Positions 49,452-59,765 are shown, counted from the stretch's first letter. The stretch: DNA of 64,000 nucleotides from Pseudomonas gregormendelii (GCF_017114825.1 NZ_JADEVO010000023.1:1-64000); one strand, 5' to 3'. Numbers and translations are program-made. Notes: generated by a model not told the origin, from the sequence alone.

Positions 49452-52118
49452 TCAAACCAGCCGCGACAGCATGTCCTTCGCTTCGCTCTTCTGCCCGTCA
49501 TCGCCTTCGCTCACGACCTCATTGAGGATATCGCGCGCACCATCGCTGTCGCCCATGTCGATGTAGGCCTGGGCCAGGTCGAGCTTGGTTGCGACTTCGT
49601 CGGTGCCCGAGAGGAAATCGAACTCGGGCTCGTCGTCTGCGGAAACCAGCGCGTCGTCGGCGGTAAAGGTCGGCGCGCTGATATCCCGGGACAGACGATC
49701 CAGTTCGGCGCTCAGGTCGTCCGGTTCAGCAGGCAAGGCTTCAGACGTACCCTGCGCATCCATCTCGTCAGCCAGCGACAGGTCGAAGTCATCCGGCAGT
49801 TCCAGGTCGTCCTGCGGCACTTCGGGAGTACCTGGCACGTCAGCGACAGGCAGGTCCTTGGCGCCTTCGTCCAGGTCCAGGAGGAAGTCATCCTCGGCCA
49901 GGATCGCCGGGGAGGTATCACCGCCGAGGTCCATGTCCAGATCGAAATCCGACAGGTCGTCGAGGTTTTCCTTGATCTCGGTCTGCTGTTGCAACACCGA
50001 CTGGAAGCTCAGGTCATCGTCGGACGGGAATTCGTCCAGCTCACCAAGGGCATCCGGCTCAATTTCGGGTGCAACCACTGATGGAGAGGCGGCTTCCAGG
50101 TCATCCAGGCTCAGGTCGAAGCTTTCGTCCAGCGCCTCATCAGCCACCGGCGCCGGCTCTGCGGCTGGTTCCTGTGGCTCGTCCAGCATCAGGTCCTTGA
50201 CGTACTGCGCATCCATTTGCGCAGCCAGGGCTGCGGCAGCAATACCGCCCGCGGCGACCATCGCCATGGCCGGGAAGCGGCTTTTGAGCTGTTCGACCTG
50301 GGCGTAGTTATCGCCATTGGCTACCAGCTTGCGCTCCTGAGCGACGAAGGCTTCGCGATCGCCCTGCCGGCCGTAGATTTCCATCAGCTTGAGGCGCAAG
50401 TCGCTGCGCTGAGGCTCTTGCTTGATGCCGTCTTCCAGCAACGCGCCCGCCTGGTTGAACCGACCGGCGTTGATATGCGACTGAGCCCGGGGCAAGACGT
50501 CGTCGGAGTGCTCTGCAGCTGGCGAGATCAGTGGCGCTGCGATGGGTGGAGTAACGATCACCGGAGCGATTACCGGCGCGGGTGCAGGTGCTGGCGCCGG
50601 AGTCGGCTCGGGCATAGTCGCCATTTTCACGCTCGGCGGTGGAACTTCCAGGCCTTCGAAGCTGCTTTCCGGCAGATCGTGATCGACCGAGAACTCTTGC
50701 TCTTCGGACAAGGCGCGAGCCATGCGCAGGTGTTTCTCAGCTTCCTGCTGGGCCTTGCGGCGACGGGCCAGCAGCAACAGCAGGAGCAGCAGAACGATTG
50801 CCCCACCGCCAACCATGCCCAGAAGCCACGGGTTGGTCAGCAGGTCGTTGTATTTCTGCTCGTCCGTGGCCGTCGCCGTCGCCGGTGCAGGCTCGACCGG
50901 CTTGTCCTCGACCACCGGTGTAGCTTCGGGGGTCGCTGCGGGTGCTGGTGGCACGGTTTCTGGTGCCAGGCCCTGTTCCGGAGCAGTCACTGCAGGATCG
51001 GTGGCCAGTTCGGCGTTGATCGCCGGGGCAGCCGCCACATCCGCAGGCGCGTCCTGACCTCCTTCTGCCTGCAACTTGGCCAGCTGATTGTTCTTCAGTT
51101 CGATCAGCTTCTGCAGCTTGTCCAGCTGGCTCTGCAGATCGGCCATGCGGCTTTTCAGTTCTTCGTTGTCCCGACGGGTGGTGTCGAGGCTTTCCTGGGT
51201 CACCGCCAGCTTGTTGCTCAAATTCTTCGCGTCGCCCCCCGCGCCTTTCGCACCGGCCTTGCCGGCTTCGGCCGAGACCAGGCTGAGGTTATCCCGGGCA
51301 GCCTGCGTTGAAGGGGCGTCACCGCGAGGACGATTGGTCGCGTCGAGCTGCTGCTGCCCGGCACCGGGCTGCGGCGCATAACGACGGCCCTGACGCCAGG
51401 CGGTGTTCTGCGCGGCGACTTCGGCGATGGCTTTGGATTGCGGCAGGCTGGTGCTCTGCCCCTGGTCTGGCAGACGCAGCACCTGCCCGGTTTTCAATCG
51501 GTTGATGTTGCCGTCGATAAACGCATCCGGGTTGAGCGCCTGGATCGCCAGCATGGTCTGCTGCACCGAACCGCCGTTGCGCGCCTTCGCGGCGATTTCC
51601 CACAGGGTGTCGCGGCGAGTGGTGGTGTACTCGGTCGGCTTGGTCGCACCCGTGACCGGTGCGGTGACAGTTTGGCTCGGCGCTGGCTGCGCAGCGGCAT
51701 CAGCGGTCTGCGGAGAGAACTTGGATGGGTCGAGCAATACGCTGTAGTCGCGCAGCAAGCGGCCGTTGGGCCACATGACCTGCACGAGGAATTTCACCAT
51801 CGGCTCGGACAATGGCTTGCTCGACGTGACGCGCAGGATGCTTTTGCCGCCGGGGTTGAGCACCGGGGTAAAGGTCAGGTCGTTCAGAAACGCCTGGCGA
51901 TCGACCCCGGCCTTGGCGAAATCTTCTGCCGAAGCAAGGCTAGGCACCACTTCGGCCGCTGTCAGCTCCTTGATATCGAGGAGCTCGATCTCCGCGACCA
52001 GCGGCTGGTTCAGGGTGGACTTCAGGGTCAACTCCCCGAGCCCGAGGGCATGCGCCATACCGGAGGACAGCGCCGAGGCGGCCGCTATTGCTAACACCAG
52101 TTTGCGAACTTGAACCAT
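49452..52118 (-). CDS. fimV: Motility and type IV pilus scaffold protein FimV
   Basis: An 888-residue envelope protein. Signal peptide to about residue 25 (MAHALGLGEL after). Periplasmic LysM domain at about 155-210 (YTTTRRDTLWEIAAKARNGG and GQVLRLP). A coiled-coil/low-complexity stretch precedes one membrane helix (GMVGGGAIVLLLLLLLLARR, about 435-455). The cytoplasmic acidic region ends in TPR-like helices (DLAQAYIDMGDSDGARDILN). FimV binds peptidoglycan and organises PilMNOPQ and cAMP signalling at the poles. Start 52118 follows GGATGAGG. Confidence 0.93.
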   Translation of the reverse strand: MVQVRKLVLAIAAASALSSGMAHALGLGELTLKSTLNQPLVAEIELLDIKELTAAEVVPSLASAEDFAKAGVDRQAFLNDLTFTPVLNPGGKSILRVTSSKPLSEPMVKFLVQVMWPNGRLLRDYSVLLDPSKFSPQTADAAAQPAPSQTVTAPVTGATKPTEYTTTRRDTLWEIAAKARNGGSVQQTMLAIQALNPDAFIDGNINRLKTGQVLRLPDQGQSTSLPQSKAIAEVAAQNTAWRQGRRYAPQPGAGQQQLDATNRPRGDAPSTQAARDNLSLVSAEAGKAGAKGAGGDAKNLSNKLAVTQESLDTTRRDNEELKSRMADLQSQLDKLQKLIELKNNQLAKLQAEGGQDAPADVAAAPAINAELATDPAVTAPEQGLAPETVPPAPAATPEATPVVEDKPVEPAPATATATDEQKYNDLLTNPWLLGMVGGGAIVLLLLLLLLARRRKAQQEAEKHLRMARALSEEQEFSVDHDLPESSFEGLEVPPPSVKMATMPEPTPAPAPAPAPVIAPVIVTPPIAAPLISPAAEHSDDVLPRAQSHINAGRFNQAGALLEDGIKQEPQRSDLRLKLMEIYGRQGDREAFVAQERKLVANGDNYAQVEQLKSRFPAMAMVAAGGIAAAALAAQMDAQYVKDLMLDEPQEPAAEPAPVADEALDESFDLSLDDLEAASPSVVAPEIEPDALGELDEFPSDDDLSFQSVLQQQTEIKENLDDLSDFDLDMDLGGDTSPAILAEDDFLLDLDEGAKDLPVADVPGTPEVPQDDLELPDDFDLSLADEMDAQGTSEALPAEPDDLSAELDRLSRDISAPTFTADDALVSADDEPEFDFLSGTDEVATKLDLAQAYIDMGDSDGARDILNEVVSEGDDGQKSEAKDMLSRLV

Positions 52119-52211
52119 AGCCTCATCCTTAGTTTGAACCGCGCTGTCGACCACTGCGGGCAAGCATAGCGCCCGACAGCATTCAGTCGACAAATTATTG
52201 GCAAGTATCTT

Positions 52212-53222
52212 TTACGAAAGGTCTTTTATCAACAATTCGGCCACCTGCACTGCATTGAGGGCCGCACCTTTGCGTACGTTATCTGACGTCAGCCACAGAT
52301 TTAGTTCCGACGGGTCGTCGATTCCCCGGCGAACCCGGCCGACATAGACAACGTCCTGCCCTACTGCGTCACCGACCGCAGTCGGGTAATCACCGGCCTC
52401 GACCAGCTCAATCCCGGGCGCATCGTCCAGGGCCGCGTTGACTTGCGCCAGATCGACCTCGCCTGCAGTCTGCAGGGTCACGCTATAGCTATCGCCGAAA
52501 AACACCGGGGCTTGAATGCAGGTGACGGAAATTTTCAACGAAGGCAGCGCCATGACCTGACGCACTTCGCGTACCAGGCGTTTTTCCAGCTGCGTGTGGC
52601 CCTGCTCGTCAGGCTTGCCGACTTGGGCCAGCAGGTTGAATGCCATCTGCCGATCAAAGAAGCTGGGCTCCAGAGGGCGCACATTGAGCAGCTCGGCGGT
52701 CTGCCGGGCCAACTCGGTGACGGCTTCGCGGCCCTGGGCTGACACAGCGAGGCAAGCGGTCAGATTGATGCGCTGCAGGTCGATAATGCCCAGTAAGGGT
52801 GCCAGCACCACGGCCAGCGTGGTGGCCGACGGGCTAGGGCTGCTGACCTGAAACGGAGTTTTCATCCCGTCGAGCAGGTGGGCGTTGGCTTCGGGCACCA
52901 CTTGCGGAGCCTGATCGGCCGGCAAGGCGCCGGACAAGTCGATCACCGAGCACCCGGCAGCCGTGGCGCGCGATGCGAAACTGAGGGTGACAGCGGGGCC
53001 GGCGGCGAAGAACACCAGTTGGACCTTGCTGAAGTCGAACTCGTCGACTTCACGCACCCGCACGTTCTTGCCGCGAAACGGCACCGAATGCCCGGCTGAC
53101 TCGCTGCTGGCGAGCAGGTGCAGGTTGCCCGCCGGGAAGTCGCGCTCTTCGAGGATCTGCACCAGCGTTTCGCCGACCGTTCCGGTGGCGCCAATTACGG
53201 CAATATCAAAGGACTGGGTCAT
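52212..53222 (-). CDS. usg: Usg-type aspartate-semialdehyde dehydrogenase paralogue
   Basis: A 336-residue protein with the ASADH fold (VIGATGTVGETLVQILEERD). The active-site cysteine region reads LTACLAVSAQG rather than GGNCTVSL, so it may be non-catalytic. Located just after asd as in other pseudomonads. Function of Usg is unclear. Confidence 0.88.
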   Translation of the reverse strand: MTQSFDIAVIGATGTVGETLVQILEERDFPAGNLHLLASSESAGHSVPFRGKNVRVREVDEFDFSKVQLVFFAAGPAVTLSFASRATAAGCSVIDLSGALPADQAPQVVPEANAHLLDGMKTPFQVSSPSPSATTLAVVLAPLLGIIDLQRINLTACLAVSAQGREAVTELARQTAELLNVRPLEPSFFDRQMAFNLLAQVGKPDEQGHTQLEKRLVREVRQVMALPSLKISVTCIQAPVFFGDSYSVTLQTAGEVDLAQVNAALDDAPGIELVEAGDYPTAVGDAVGQDVVYVGRVRRGIDDPSELNLWLTSDNVRKGAALNAVQVAELLIKDLS

Positions 53223-53289
53223 GGTGCTACCTCTGGCGGAACGGGGGGAGCGGCACTTTACCGGGTGGTGGGGGCGCAGGCAATTTCAT

Positions 53290-53322
53290 AAAAAAACCCG
53301 CACCTCTTTCAAGGCACGGGCT
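53290..53322 (-). terminator. Terminator after asd
   Basis: AGAGCCCGTGCC / GGTGCGGGTT-type stem with a T run (TTTTTTT) on the minus strand, between the asd stop and usg. Confidence 0.75.
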
Positions 53323-53341
53323 CTTTGTTTACTTCAGTCGA

Positions 53342-54454
53342 TCAACGCTCAAGCAGGATTCGCAGCATGCGCCGCAGCGGTTCCGCGGCGCCCCACAACA
53401 GCTGGTCGCCCACGGTGAATGCGCCGACGAACTGCGAACCCATGTTCAGCTTGCGCAGACGGCCCACCGGTACATTCAGGGTGCCGGTGACCTTGGTCGG
53501 GCTCAGTTCCTGAATGCTGGCTTCACGGTTGTTCGGCACCAGCTTGACCCACGGGTTGTGCTGGCTGATCAGCCCTTCGATATCGGCGATCGGCACGTCT
53601 TTGTTCAGCTTGATGGTCAGCGCCTGGCTGTGGCAGCGCATGGCGCCGATGCGCACGCAGATGCCGTCCACCGGGATCGGGCTCTTGAAGCGACCGAGGA
53701 TCTTGTTGGTCTCGGCCTGGGCTTTCCACTCTTCACGGCTCTGACCGTTCGGCAGTTCCTTGTCGATCCACGGGATCAGGCTGCCGGCCAGCGGTACGCC
53801 AAAGTTTTCGGTCGGGTACGCGTCGCTGCGCATCGCTTCGGCCACACGACGGTCGATGTCGAGGATCGCGCTTGCCGGGTCAGCCAGTTGATCGGCGACA
53901 GCGGCGTGGGTCGCGCCCATCTGCTTGATCAGCTCACGCATGTTCTGCGCGCCGGCACCGGAAGCCGCCTGATACGTCATGGCGCTCATCCACTCCACCA
54001 GGCCGGCTTCGAACAGGCCGCCCAGGCCCATCAGCATCAGGCTGACTGTGCAGTTGCCGCCGATGTAGTTCTTGGTGCCCGCATCGAGCTGCTGGTCGAT
54101 GACCTTGCGATTCACCGGGTCCAGCACAATCACCGCGTCATCCTGCATGCGCAGGCTGGAAGCGGCGTCGATCCAGTAACCCTGCCAGCCGGCTTCGCGC
54201 AGTTTCGGGAAGACTTCGCTGGTGTAGTCGCCACCCTGGCAGGTCAGAATCACGTCGAGGGTCTTCAGCTCTTCAATGCTGTAAGCGTCCTTGAGCGGAG
54301 CAATGTCCTTGCCCACGGACGGGCCTTGGCCACCGACATTCGAAGTGGTGAAAAACACCGGCTCGATAAGATCGAAATCCTGCTCTTCCAGCATCCGCTG
54401 CATGAGCACGGAACCGACCATACCGCGCCAACCGATCAGACCTACACGTTTCAT
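53342..54454 (-). CDS. asd: Aspartate-semialdehyde dehydrogenase
   Basis: A 370-residue enzyme with Rossmann start MKRVGLIGWRGMVGSVLMQR and catalytic Cys in NYIGGNCTVSLMLMGLGGLF (about 130-149). It makes aspartate semialdehyde for lysine, threonine and methionine synthesis. Single-gene transcript with its own terminator. Confidence 0.97.
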   Translation of the reverse strand: MKRVGLIGWRGMVGSVLMQRMLEEQDFDLIEPVFFTTSNVGGQGPSVGKDIAPLKDAYSIEELKTLDVILTCQGGDYTSEVFPKLREAGWQGYWIDAASSLRMQDDAVIVLDPVNRKVIDQQLDAGTKNYIGGNCTVSLMLMGLGGLFEAGLVEWMSAMTYQAASGAGAQNMRELIKQMGATHAAVADQLADPASAILDIDRRVAEAMRSDAYPTENFGVPLAGSLIPWIDKELPNGQSREEWKAQAETNKILGRFKSPIPVDGICVRIGAMRCHSQALTIKLNKDVPIADIEGLISQHNPWVKLVPNNREASIQELSPTKVTGTLNVPVGRLRKLNMGSQFVGAFTVGDQLLWGAAEPLRRMLRILLER

Positions 54455-54523
54455 CGCAACTACACCTTCTTTAAAAAGTGGGCCGCTGCTTTCGAAGTTG
54501 AAAGTGGCAGCGGGCCCGAGAGA

Positions 54524-55606
54524 TTACAGATTCCGCAGCGCGGCGACTACTGCGTCACCCATTTCCTGCGTTCCGACTTTAGTGCAACCGGTCGACCAGA
54601 TGTCGCCGGTGCGCAGCCCCTGGTCCAGAACCAGGCTGACTACTTTTTCGATGGCATCGGCCGCAACCTGCTGGTTGAAGCTGTAACGCAGCATCATCGA
54701 CACCGACAGGATGGTCGCCAACGGGTTGGCAATGCCTTGGCCTGCGATGTCCGGCGCCGAACCGTGGCAAGGCTCGTACATGCCCTTGTTGTTGGTGTCC
54801 AGGGACGCCGATGGCAGCATGCCGATGGACCCGGTGAGCATCGACGCCTGGTCGGACAGGATGTCGCCGAACAGGTTGTCGGTGACGATCACGTCGAACT
54901 GCTTGGGTGCGCGCACCAGCTGCATGGCAGCGTTGTCGACGTACATGTGGCTCAGCTCGACTTCAGGGTAGTCCTTGGCCACTTGCTCGACGATTTCACG
55001 CCACAGCTGGCTGGATGCCAGAACGTTGGCCTTGTCCACCGAGCACAGCTTCTTGCCACGCACCATGGCCATGTCGAAACCGACACGGGCAATACGGCGG
55101 ATTTCGCTTTCGCTGTATGGCAGGGTGTCGTAGGCCTGGCGCTCGCCGTTTTCCAGGGTGCGGGTGCCGCGTGGCGCGCCGAAGTAGATGCCGCCGGTCA
55201 GTTCGCGAACGATCAGGATATCCAGGCCCGCGACGATTTCCGGCTTCAGGCTCGAAGCCTCGGCCAGTTGCGGGTAGAGGATCGCCGGGCGCAGGTTGCC
55301 GAACAGGCCCAGTTGCGCACGGATTTTCAGCAGGCCGCGCTCAGGGCGGATGTCACGCTCGATGGTGTCCCATTTCGGGCCGCCCACGGCGCCCAGCAGC
55401 ACAGCGTCGGCCGCGCGGGCACGCTCCAGGGTTTCGTCAGCCAGGGGCACGCCATGCTTGTCGATGGCAGCACCGCCGATCACGTCGTGGCTCAGCTCGA
55501 AACCCAGGTTGAACTTGTCGCTGGCCAATGCCAGGACCTTGACCGCTTCGGCCATGATTTCCGGGCCAATACCGTCACCTGGGAGAATCAGAATCTGCTT
55601 GCTCAT
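54524..55606 (-). CDS. leuB: 3-isopropylmalate dehydrogenase
   Basis: A 360-residue enzyme, ILILPGDGIGPEIMAEAVKV at its start, with the isocitrate-dehydrogenase-family signature NLFGDILSDQASMLTGSIGM (about 245-264). Third step of leucine synthesis. It follows the methyltransferase gene by 67 bp. Confidence 0.97.
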   Translation of the reverse strand: MSKQILILPGDGIGPEIMAEAVKVLALASDKFNLGFELSHDVIGGAAIDKHGVPLADETLERARAADAVLLGAVGGPKWDTIERDIRPERGLLKIRAQLGLFGNLRPAILYPQLAEASSLKPEIVAGLDILIVRELTGGIYFGAPRGTRTLENGERQAYDTLPYSESEIRRIARVGFDMAMVRGKKLCSVDKANVLASSQLWREIVEQVAKDYPEVELSHMYVDNAAMQLVRAPKQFDVIVTDNLFGDILSDQASMLTGSIGMLPSASLDTNNKGMYEPCHGSAPDIAGQGIANPLATILSVSMMLRYSFNQQVAADAIEKVVSLVLDQGLRTGDIWSTGCTKVGTQEMGDAVVAALRNL

Positions 55607-55673
55607 GCTTTCCTCTTGTCATCAGTCGGTGCGCCCTTGGAGCACACCCGGAAAAATTCTATCGTTGCGTGAC

Positions 55674-56441
55674 TCATTTTTCGGCGAACAGCACCAGCAC
55701 GTCGGTGCTGAACGAACCATCGGCCTCAATCTCGAAATACTCGCGCACCTCGCTGCCCATCGCCTGCTGCAACTCGCGGATCGCGGCGCGCATCACCTGG
55801 GGTGTGCGCATGCGCTCAACCCAGCTGCTGTATTCCAGGCGCAGGCGTTGACGCGTGGTGCTGCGGGTGTGCAACCCTGCCTCGCTGACCTGGCGCAACC
55901 ACTCGCCGGCGGAATAATCGCGCACATGGCTGGTGTCGCGCAGCACTTCAACGCTTTGCAGGTAAGTGTCGAACAACGGACTGCCCGGTGACAACACATC
56001 GATGAACGCGGCCACGCCACCCGGTTTAAGCACCCGCCGAACTTCCCGCAACGCCACACCGAGATCGCTCCAATGGTGCGCCGAGTACCGACTGAAGACG
56101 AATTCGAACTCGCCATCGGCAAACGGCAGGCGCTCGGCGGCACCATTGACGGTGGTGACATTGCCCAGACCACGATCGACAGCCGCGGCGGTGACCACAT
56201 CGAGCATTTGCTGCGACAGGTCGTACGCCACTACTTCCTTGACCAGTGGCGCCACCTGGAAGCTGACATGACCGGCACCGCATCCCAAGTCCAGCACGCG
56301 GGCGTTGCCCTGCCCCGCCAATTCAGCCTGTAGCAAAGCGAATTCAGTGCCTTGAGCGTGGACGGCGCTACTCAGATAGGCCGAGGCCTGTTCACCGAAT
56401 TGCTTCTGGACTACCTGGCTGTGCTGGGCGGTGCTGGTCAT
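55674..56441 (-). CDS. Class I SAM-dependent methyltransferase
   Basis: A 255-residue methyltransferase. Motif I is VLDLGCGAGHVSFQVAPL (about 44-61), and the middle has AAERLPFADGEFEFVFSRYS (about 105-124), as in UbiE-like enzymes. Its target is not known. It is inserted between leuB and leuD, an order also seen in other pseudomonads. Confidence 0.92.
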   Translation of the reverse strand: MTSTAQHSQVVQKQFGEQASAYLSSAVHAQGTEFALLQAELAGQGNARVLDLGCGAGHVSFQVAPLVKEVVAYDLSQQMLDVVTAAAVDRGLGNVTTVNGAAERLPFADGEFEFVFSRYSAHHWSDLGVALREVRRVLKPGGVAAFIDVLSPGSPLFDTYLQSVEVLRDTSHVRDYSAGEWLRQVSEAGLHTRSTTRQRLRLEYSSWVERMRTPQVMRAAIRELQQAMGSEVREYFEIEADGSFSTDVLVLFAEK

Positions 56442-56485
56442 GGGGACTTCCTTTTTGGGGTGAGTCTTTGTGTTGTTTATTCGGG

Positions 56486-56570
56486 CCTCATCGCGAGCAG
56501 GCTCGCTCCCACAGGGTTTTGTGAACGCCGCACATCCAATGTGGGAGCCAGCCTGCTGGCGATGGCGTCA
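56486..56570. repeat. REPIN between methyltransferase gene and leuD
   Basis: CATCGCGAGCAGGCTCGCTC and its inverted partner GTGGGAGCCAGCCTGCTGGCGATGG enclose about 40 bp. No gene in this short gap. Confidence 0.75.
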
Positions 56571-56587
56571 TCACGCCTTACGCAAAC

Positions 56588-57232
56588 TTATGCGTCGCGA
56601 AACAACCAAGGCTGGCTCGCGCGGTGCTTGGCTTCAAACGACGCAATTGCCTCGTGGTCCATCAACGTCAGGCCAATATCGTCCAGGCCATTGAGCAGGC
56701 AATGCTTGCGGAACGCATCGATCTCGAAGCTCAGCACCTTGCCATCCGGGCGAGTCACCGTCTGCGCTTGCAGATCAACCTGCAACTGGTACCCAGGGTT
56801 GGCTTCAACCTGCTGGAAAAGCTCATCGACTTCAGCGTCGCTCAAGATGATCGGCAACAAGCCATTCTTGAAGCTGTTGTTGAAGAAAATGTCGGCGTAG
56901 CTCGGCGCGATGATGCTGCGAAAGCCATATTCTTCAAGGGCCCACGGCGCGTGTTCACGGCTGGAGCCGCAACCGAAGTTCTCACGGGCCAGCAGTACAC
57001 TGGCGCCCTGATAACGTTCGGCGTTAAGCACGAAGTCCTTGTTCAACGGACGCTTGGAATTGTCCTGATACGGCTGCCCCACATCCAGGTAGCGCCATTC
57101 GTCGAACAGGTTCGGGCCGAAACCCGTGCGCTTGATCGACTTGAGGAACTGCTTCGGGATGATCTGATCGGTGTCGACGTTGGCACGATCCAGAGGCGCG
57201 ACAAGTCCAGTGTGCTGGGTAAAAGCTCTCAT
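56588..57232 (-). CDS. leuD: 3-isopropylmalate dehydratase small subunit
   Basis: A 214-residue subunit starting MRAFTQHTGLVAPLDRANVD with the swivelling-domain motif FGCGSSREHAPWAL (about 85-98). With LeuC it isomerises isopropylmalate. Follows leuC by 11 bp. Confidence 0.97.
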   Translation of the reverse strand: MRAFTQHTGLVAPLDRANVDTDQIIPKQFLKSIKRTGFGPNLFDEWRYLDVGQPYQDNSKRPLNKDFVLNAERYQGASVLLARENFGCGSSREHAPWALEEYGFRSIIAPSYADIFFNNSFKNGLLPIILSDAEVDELFQQVEANPGYQLQVDLQAQTVTRPDGKVLSFEIDAFRKHCLLNGLDDIGLTLMDHEAIASFEAKHRASQPWLFRDA

Positions 57233-57243
57233 TCTGCGCTCCT

Positions 57244-58662
57244 TTAGATCAATTCACGGACGTCGACGAAACGACCGTTTACTGCGGCGGCGGCGGCCAT
57301 GGCCGGGCTCACCAGGTGGGTACGACCACCGGCACCCTGACGGCCTTCGAAGTTGCGGTTCGAGGTGGACGCGCAATGCTCGCCCGACTCCAGACGGTCC
57401 GGGTTCATCGCCAGGCACATCGAGCAGCCTGGCTCGCGCCATTCAAAACCGGCCTCGAGGAAAATCTTGTCCAGGCCTTCGGATTCAGCTTGCGCCTTCA
57501 CCAGGCCCGAGCCCGGCACCACGATGGCCTGCTTGATGGTCGACGCCACTTTGCGGCCCTTGGCGATCACGGCAGCGGCGCGCAAATCTTCGATGCGCGA
57601 GTTGGTGCAGGAGCCGATGAACACGCGGTCCAGCTGGATATCAGTAATCGCCTGATTGGCAGTCAGGCCCATGTATTTCAAGGCGCGCTCGATGGAGCCG
57701 CGCTTGACCAGGTCCGGTTCCTGAGCCGGGTCTGGCACGTTTTGATCAACGGCCAGGACCATCTCCGGCGAAGTGCCCCAGCTGACTTGCGGCTTGATCT
57801 GCGTGGCATCGAGCTCGACGACGGTGTCGAACTTCGAGTCCGCGTCAGACACCAGGTCTTTCCACGCCTCGACAGCCAAGTCCCACTCCGCGCCTTTCGG
57901 AGCAAATGGACGGCCCTTGACGTAGGCCACGGTTTTTTCATCCGCCGCCACCAGGCCCACGCGTGCGCCGGCTTCAATGGACATGTTGCAGATGGTCATG
58001 CGCCCTTCAACCGACAGGTCGCGGATCGCGCTGCCAGCGAACTCGATGGCGTGGCCATTACCGCCGGCCGTGCCGATCTTGCCGATCACGGCGAGCACGA
58101 TGTCCTTGGCCGTCACGCCGAACGGCAATTCGCCTTCGACCGACACCAACATATTTTTCATTTTCTGGGCGACCAGGCACTGGGTGGCGAGCACGTGCTC
58201 GACCTCGGAAGTGCCAATACCGTGAGCCAAAGCGCCGAATGCGCCGTGGGTCGAGGTGTGGGAGTCGCCGCAGACCACGGTCATGCCCGGCAAGGTGGCG
58301 CCCTGCTCCGGGCCAATGACGTGGACGATGCCCTGGCGCACGTCGTTCATCTTGAACTCGACAATGCCGTATTCATCGCAGTTGTCGTCGAGGGTCTGAA
58401 CCTGCAGACGCGAGACCTGGTCCGCAATCGCTTCGATGCCGCCCTTGCGCTCCGGTGTGGTCGGTACGTTATGGTCCGGGGTCGCGATATTGGCATCGAT
58501 GCGCCAAGGCTTGCGCCCGGCCAGGCGCAGGCCTTCGAAGGCTTGCGGCGAGGTCACTTCATGGATGATGTGACGGTCGATGTAGATCAGCGCAGAACCA
58601 TCGTCGCGCTGTTTGACCAAATGCGAATCCCAGAGCTTGTCGTAGAGCGTTTTGCCGGCCAT
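57244..58662 (-). CDS. leuC: 3-isopropylmalate dehydratase large subunit
   Basis: A 472-residue aconitase-family protein. 4Fe-4S cysteines are seen in GSCTNSRIED (about 350) and EPGCSMCLAMN (about 410-420). It is divergent from the LysR gene, whose product may control it, and leads the leuC-leuD pair. Confidence 0.97.
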   Translation of the reverse strand: MAGKTLYDKLWDSHLVKQRDDGSALIYIDRHIIHEVTSPQAFEGLRLAGRKPWRIDANIATPDHNVPTTPERKGGIEAIADQVSRLQVQTLDDNCDEYGIVEFKMNDVRQGIVHVIGPEQGATLPGMTVVCGDSHTSTHGAFGALAHGIGTSEVEHVLATQCLVAQKMKNMLVSVEGELPFGVTAKDIVLAVIGKIGTAGGNGHAIEFAGSAIRDLSVEGRMTICNMSIEAGARVGLVAADEKTVAYVKGRPFAPKGAEWDLAVEAWKDLVSDADSKFDTVVELDATQIKPQVSWGTSPEMVLAVDQNVPDPAQEPDLVKRGSIERALKYMGLTANQAITDIQLDRVFIGSCTNSRIEDLRAAAVIAKGRKVASTIKQAIVVPGSGLVKAQAESEGLDKIFLEAGFEWREPGCSMCLAMNPDRLESGEHCASTSNRNFEGRQGAGGRTHLVSPAMAAAAAVNGRFVDVRELI

Positions 58663-58808
58663 CAGACGGTTTCCTCATCATTTGTTTCTATGCCCCGGGT
58701 TTGAACGACTCAATAACCCTTTGGCTTGTGAGGTCGATCCTAGGGGGTTACATTAAATAACTCAAATTCATATTTTTTATGCTTTGGATAACCATCTGGA
58801 ATACCGCA

Positions 58809-59699
58809 ATGGACCTCGCCAACCTTAATGCTTTTATCGCGATTGCCGAGACCGGCAGCTTCTCTGGCGCGGGAGAACGACTGCACCTGACGCAACCGGC
58901 GATCAGCAAACGCATCGCCGGGCTGGAACAACAGTTGAAAGTGCGGCTGTTCGATCGGCTGGGCCGCGAAGTCGGCCTGACCGAAGCTGGCCGCGCCCTG
59001 TTGCCGCGGGCTTACCAGATTCTCAACGTGCTGGACGACACCCGCCGCGCCCTGACCAACCTGACCGGCGAAGTCAGCGGGCGCCTGACCCTGGCCACCA
59101 GCCACCACATCGGCCTGCACCGCCTGCCGCCTTTATTAAGGGAGTTCACCCGACGCTACCCGCAAGTAGCGCTGGATATTCAGTTCCTCGATTCGGAAGT
59201 GGCCTACGAAGAAATCCTCCATGGCCGCGCGGAACTGGCGGTCATCACCCTGGCCCCCGAACCTCACTCCCTGGTCAAAGCCACCCCGGTGTGGGACGAC
59301 CCGCTGGATTTCGTGGTCGCACCGGAACATTCGCTGATCAGCAATGGCGCGGTGAGCCTGGCAGACATCGCCCTGCACCCGGCGGTGTTCCCCGGCGGCA
59401 ACACCTTTACCCACCACATCGTCCAGCGCCTGTTCGAGGCTCAAGGGCTGACGCCGAACATCGCCATGAGCACCAACTACCTCGAAACCATCAAGATGAT
59501 GGTGTCCATCGGCCTGGCCTGGAGCGTGTTGCCGCGCACCATGCTTGATGAGCAGGTGGCGCGCATCCCTTTGCCGGGCATACAGCTCACTCGCCAGCTA
59601 GGCTATATCCTGCACACAGAACGGACGCTGTCGAACGCGGCACGGGCTTTCATGGCTTTGCTGGACGCACAAATCGATCAGCCAGGGACACATGGCTAA
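58809..59699 (+). CDS. LysR-type transcriptional regulator
   Basis: A 296-residue regulator with N-terminal helix-turn-helix (MDLANLNAFIAIAETGSFSG ... LTQPAISKRI) and a substrate-binding C-terminal domain (about 90-295). It is divergent from leuC across 146 bp, the standard arrangement of LysR proteins and their targets, so it probably controls leuCD. ATG 58809 chosen because of the conserved start. Confidence 0.93.
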   Translation: MDLANLNAFIAIAETGSFSGAGERLHLTQPAISKRIAGLEQQLKVRLFDRLGREVGLTEAGRALLPRAYQILNVLDDTRRALTNLTGEVSGRLTLATSHHIGLHRLPPLLREFTRRYPQVALDIQFLDSEVAYEEILHGRAELAVITLAPEPHSLVKATPVWDDPLDFVVAPEHSLISNGAVSLADIALHPAVFPGGNTFTHHIVQRLFEAQGLTPNIAMSTNYLETIKMMVSIGLAWSVLPRTMLDEQVARIPLPGIQLTRQLGYILHTERTLSNAARAFMALLDAQIDQPGTHG

Positions 59700-59765
59700 C
59701 TTGTGCTACTCCTATAGTGCCGCGAGACCCAGCGCCTAACGCCCTATTCAGTCTAAGGCTTGCCA

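Noticed and set aside
53558..55672. 704-codon plus-strand frame opposite asd and leuB
   Set aside because: Spans two real genes on the other strand, so it is a composition artefact.
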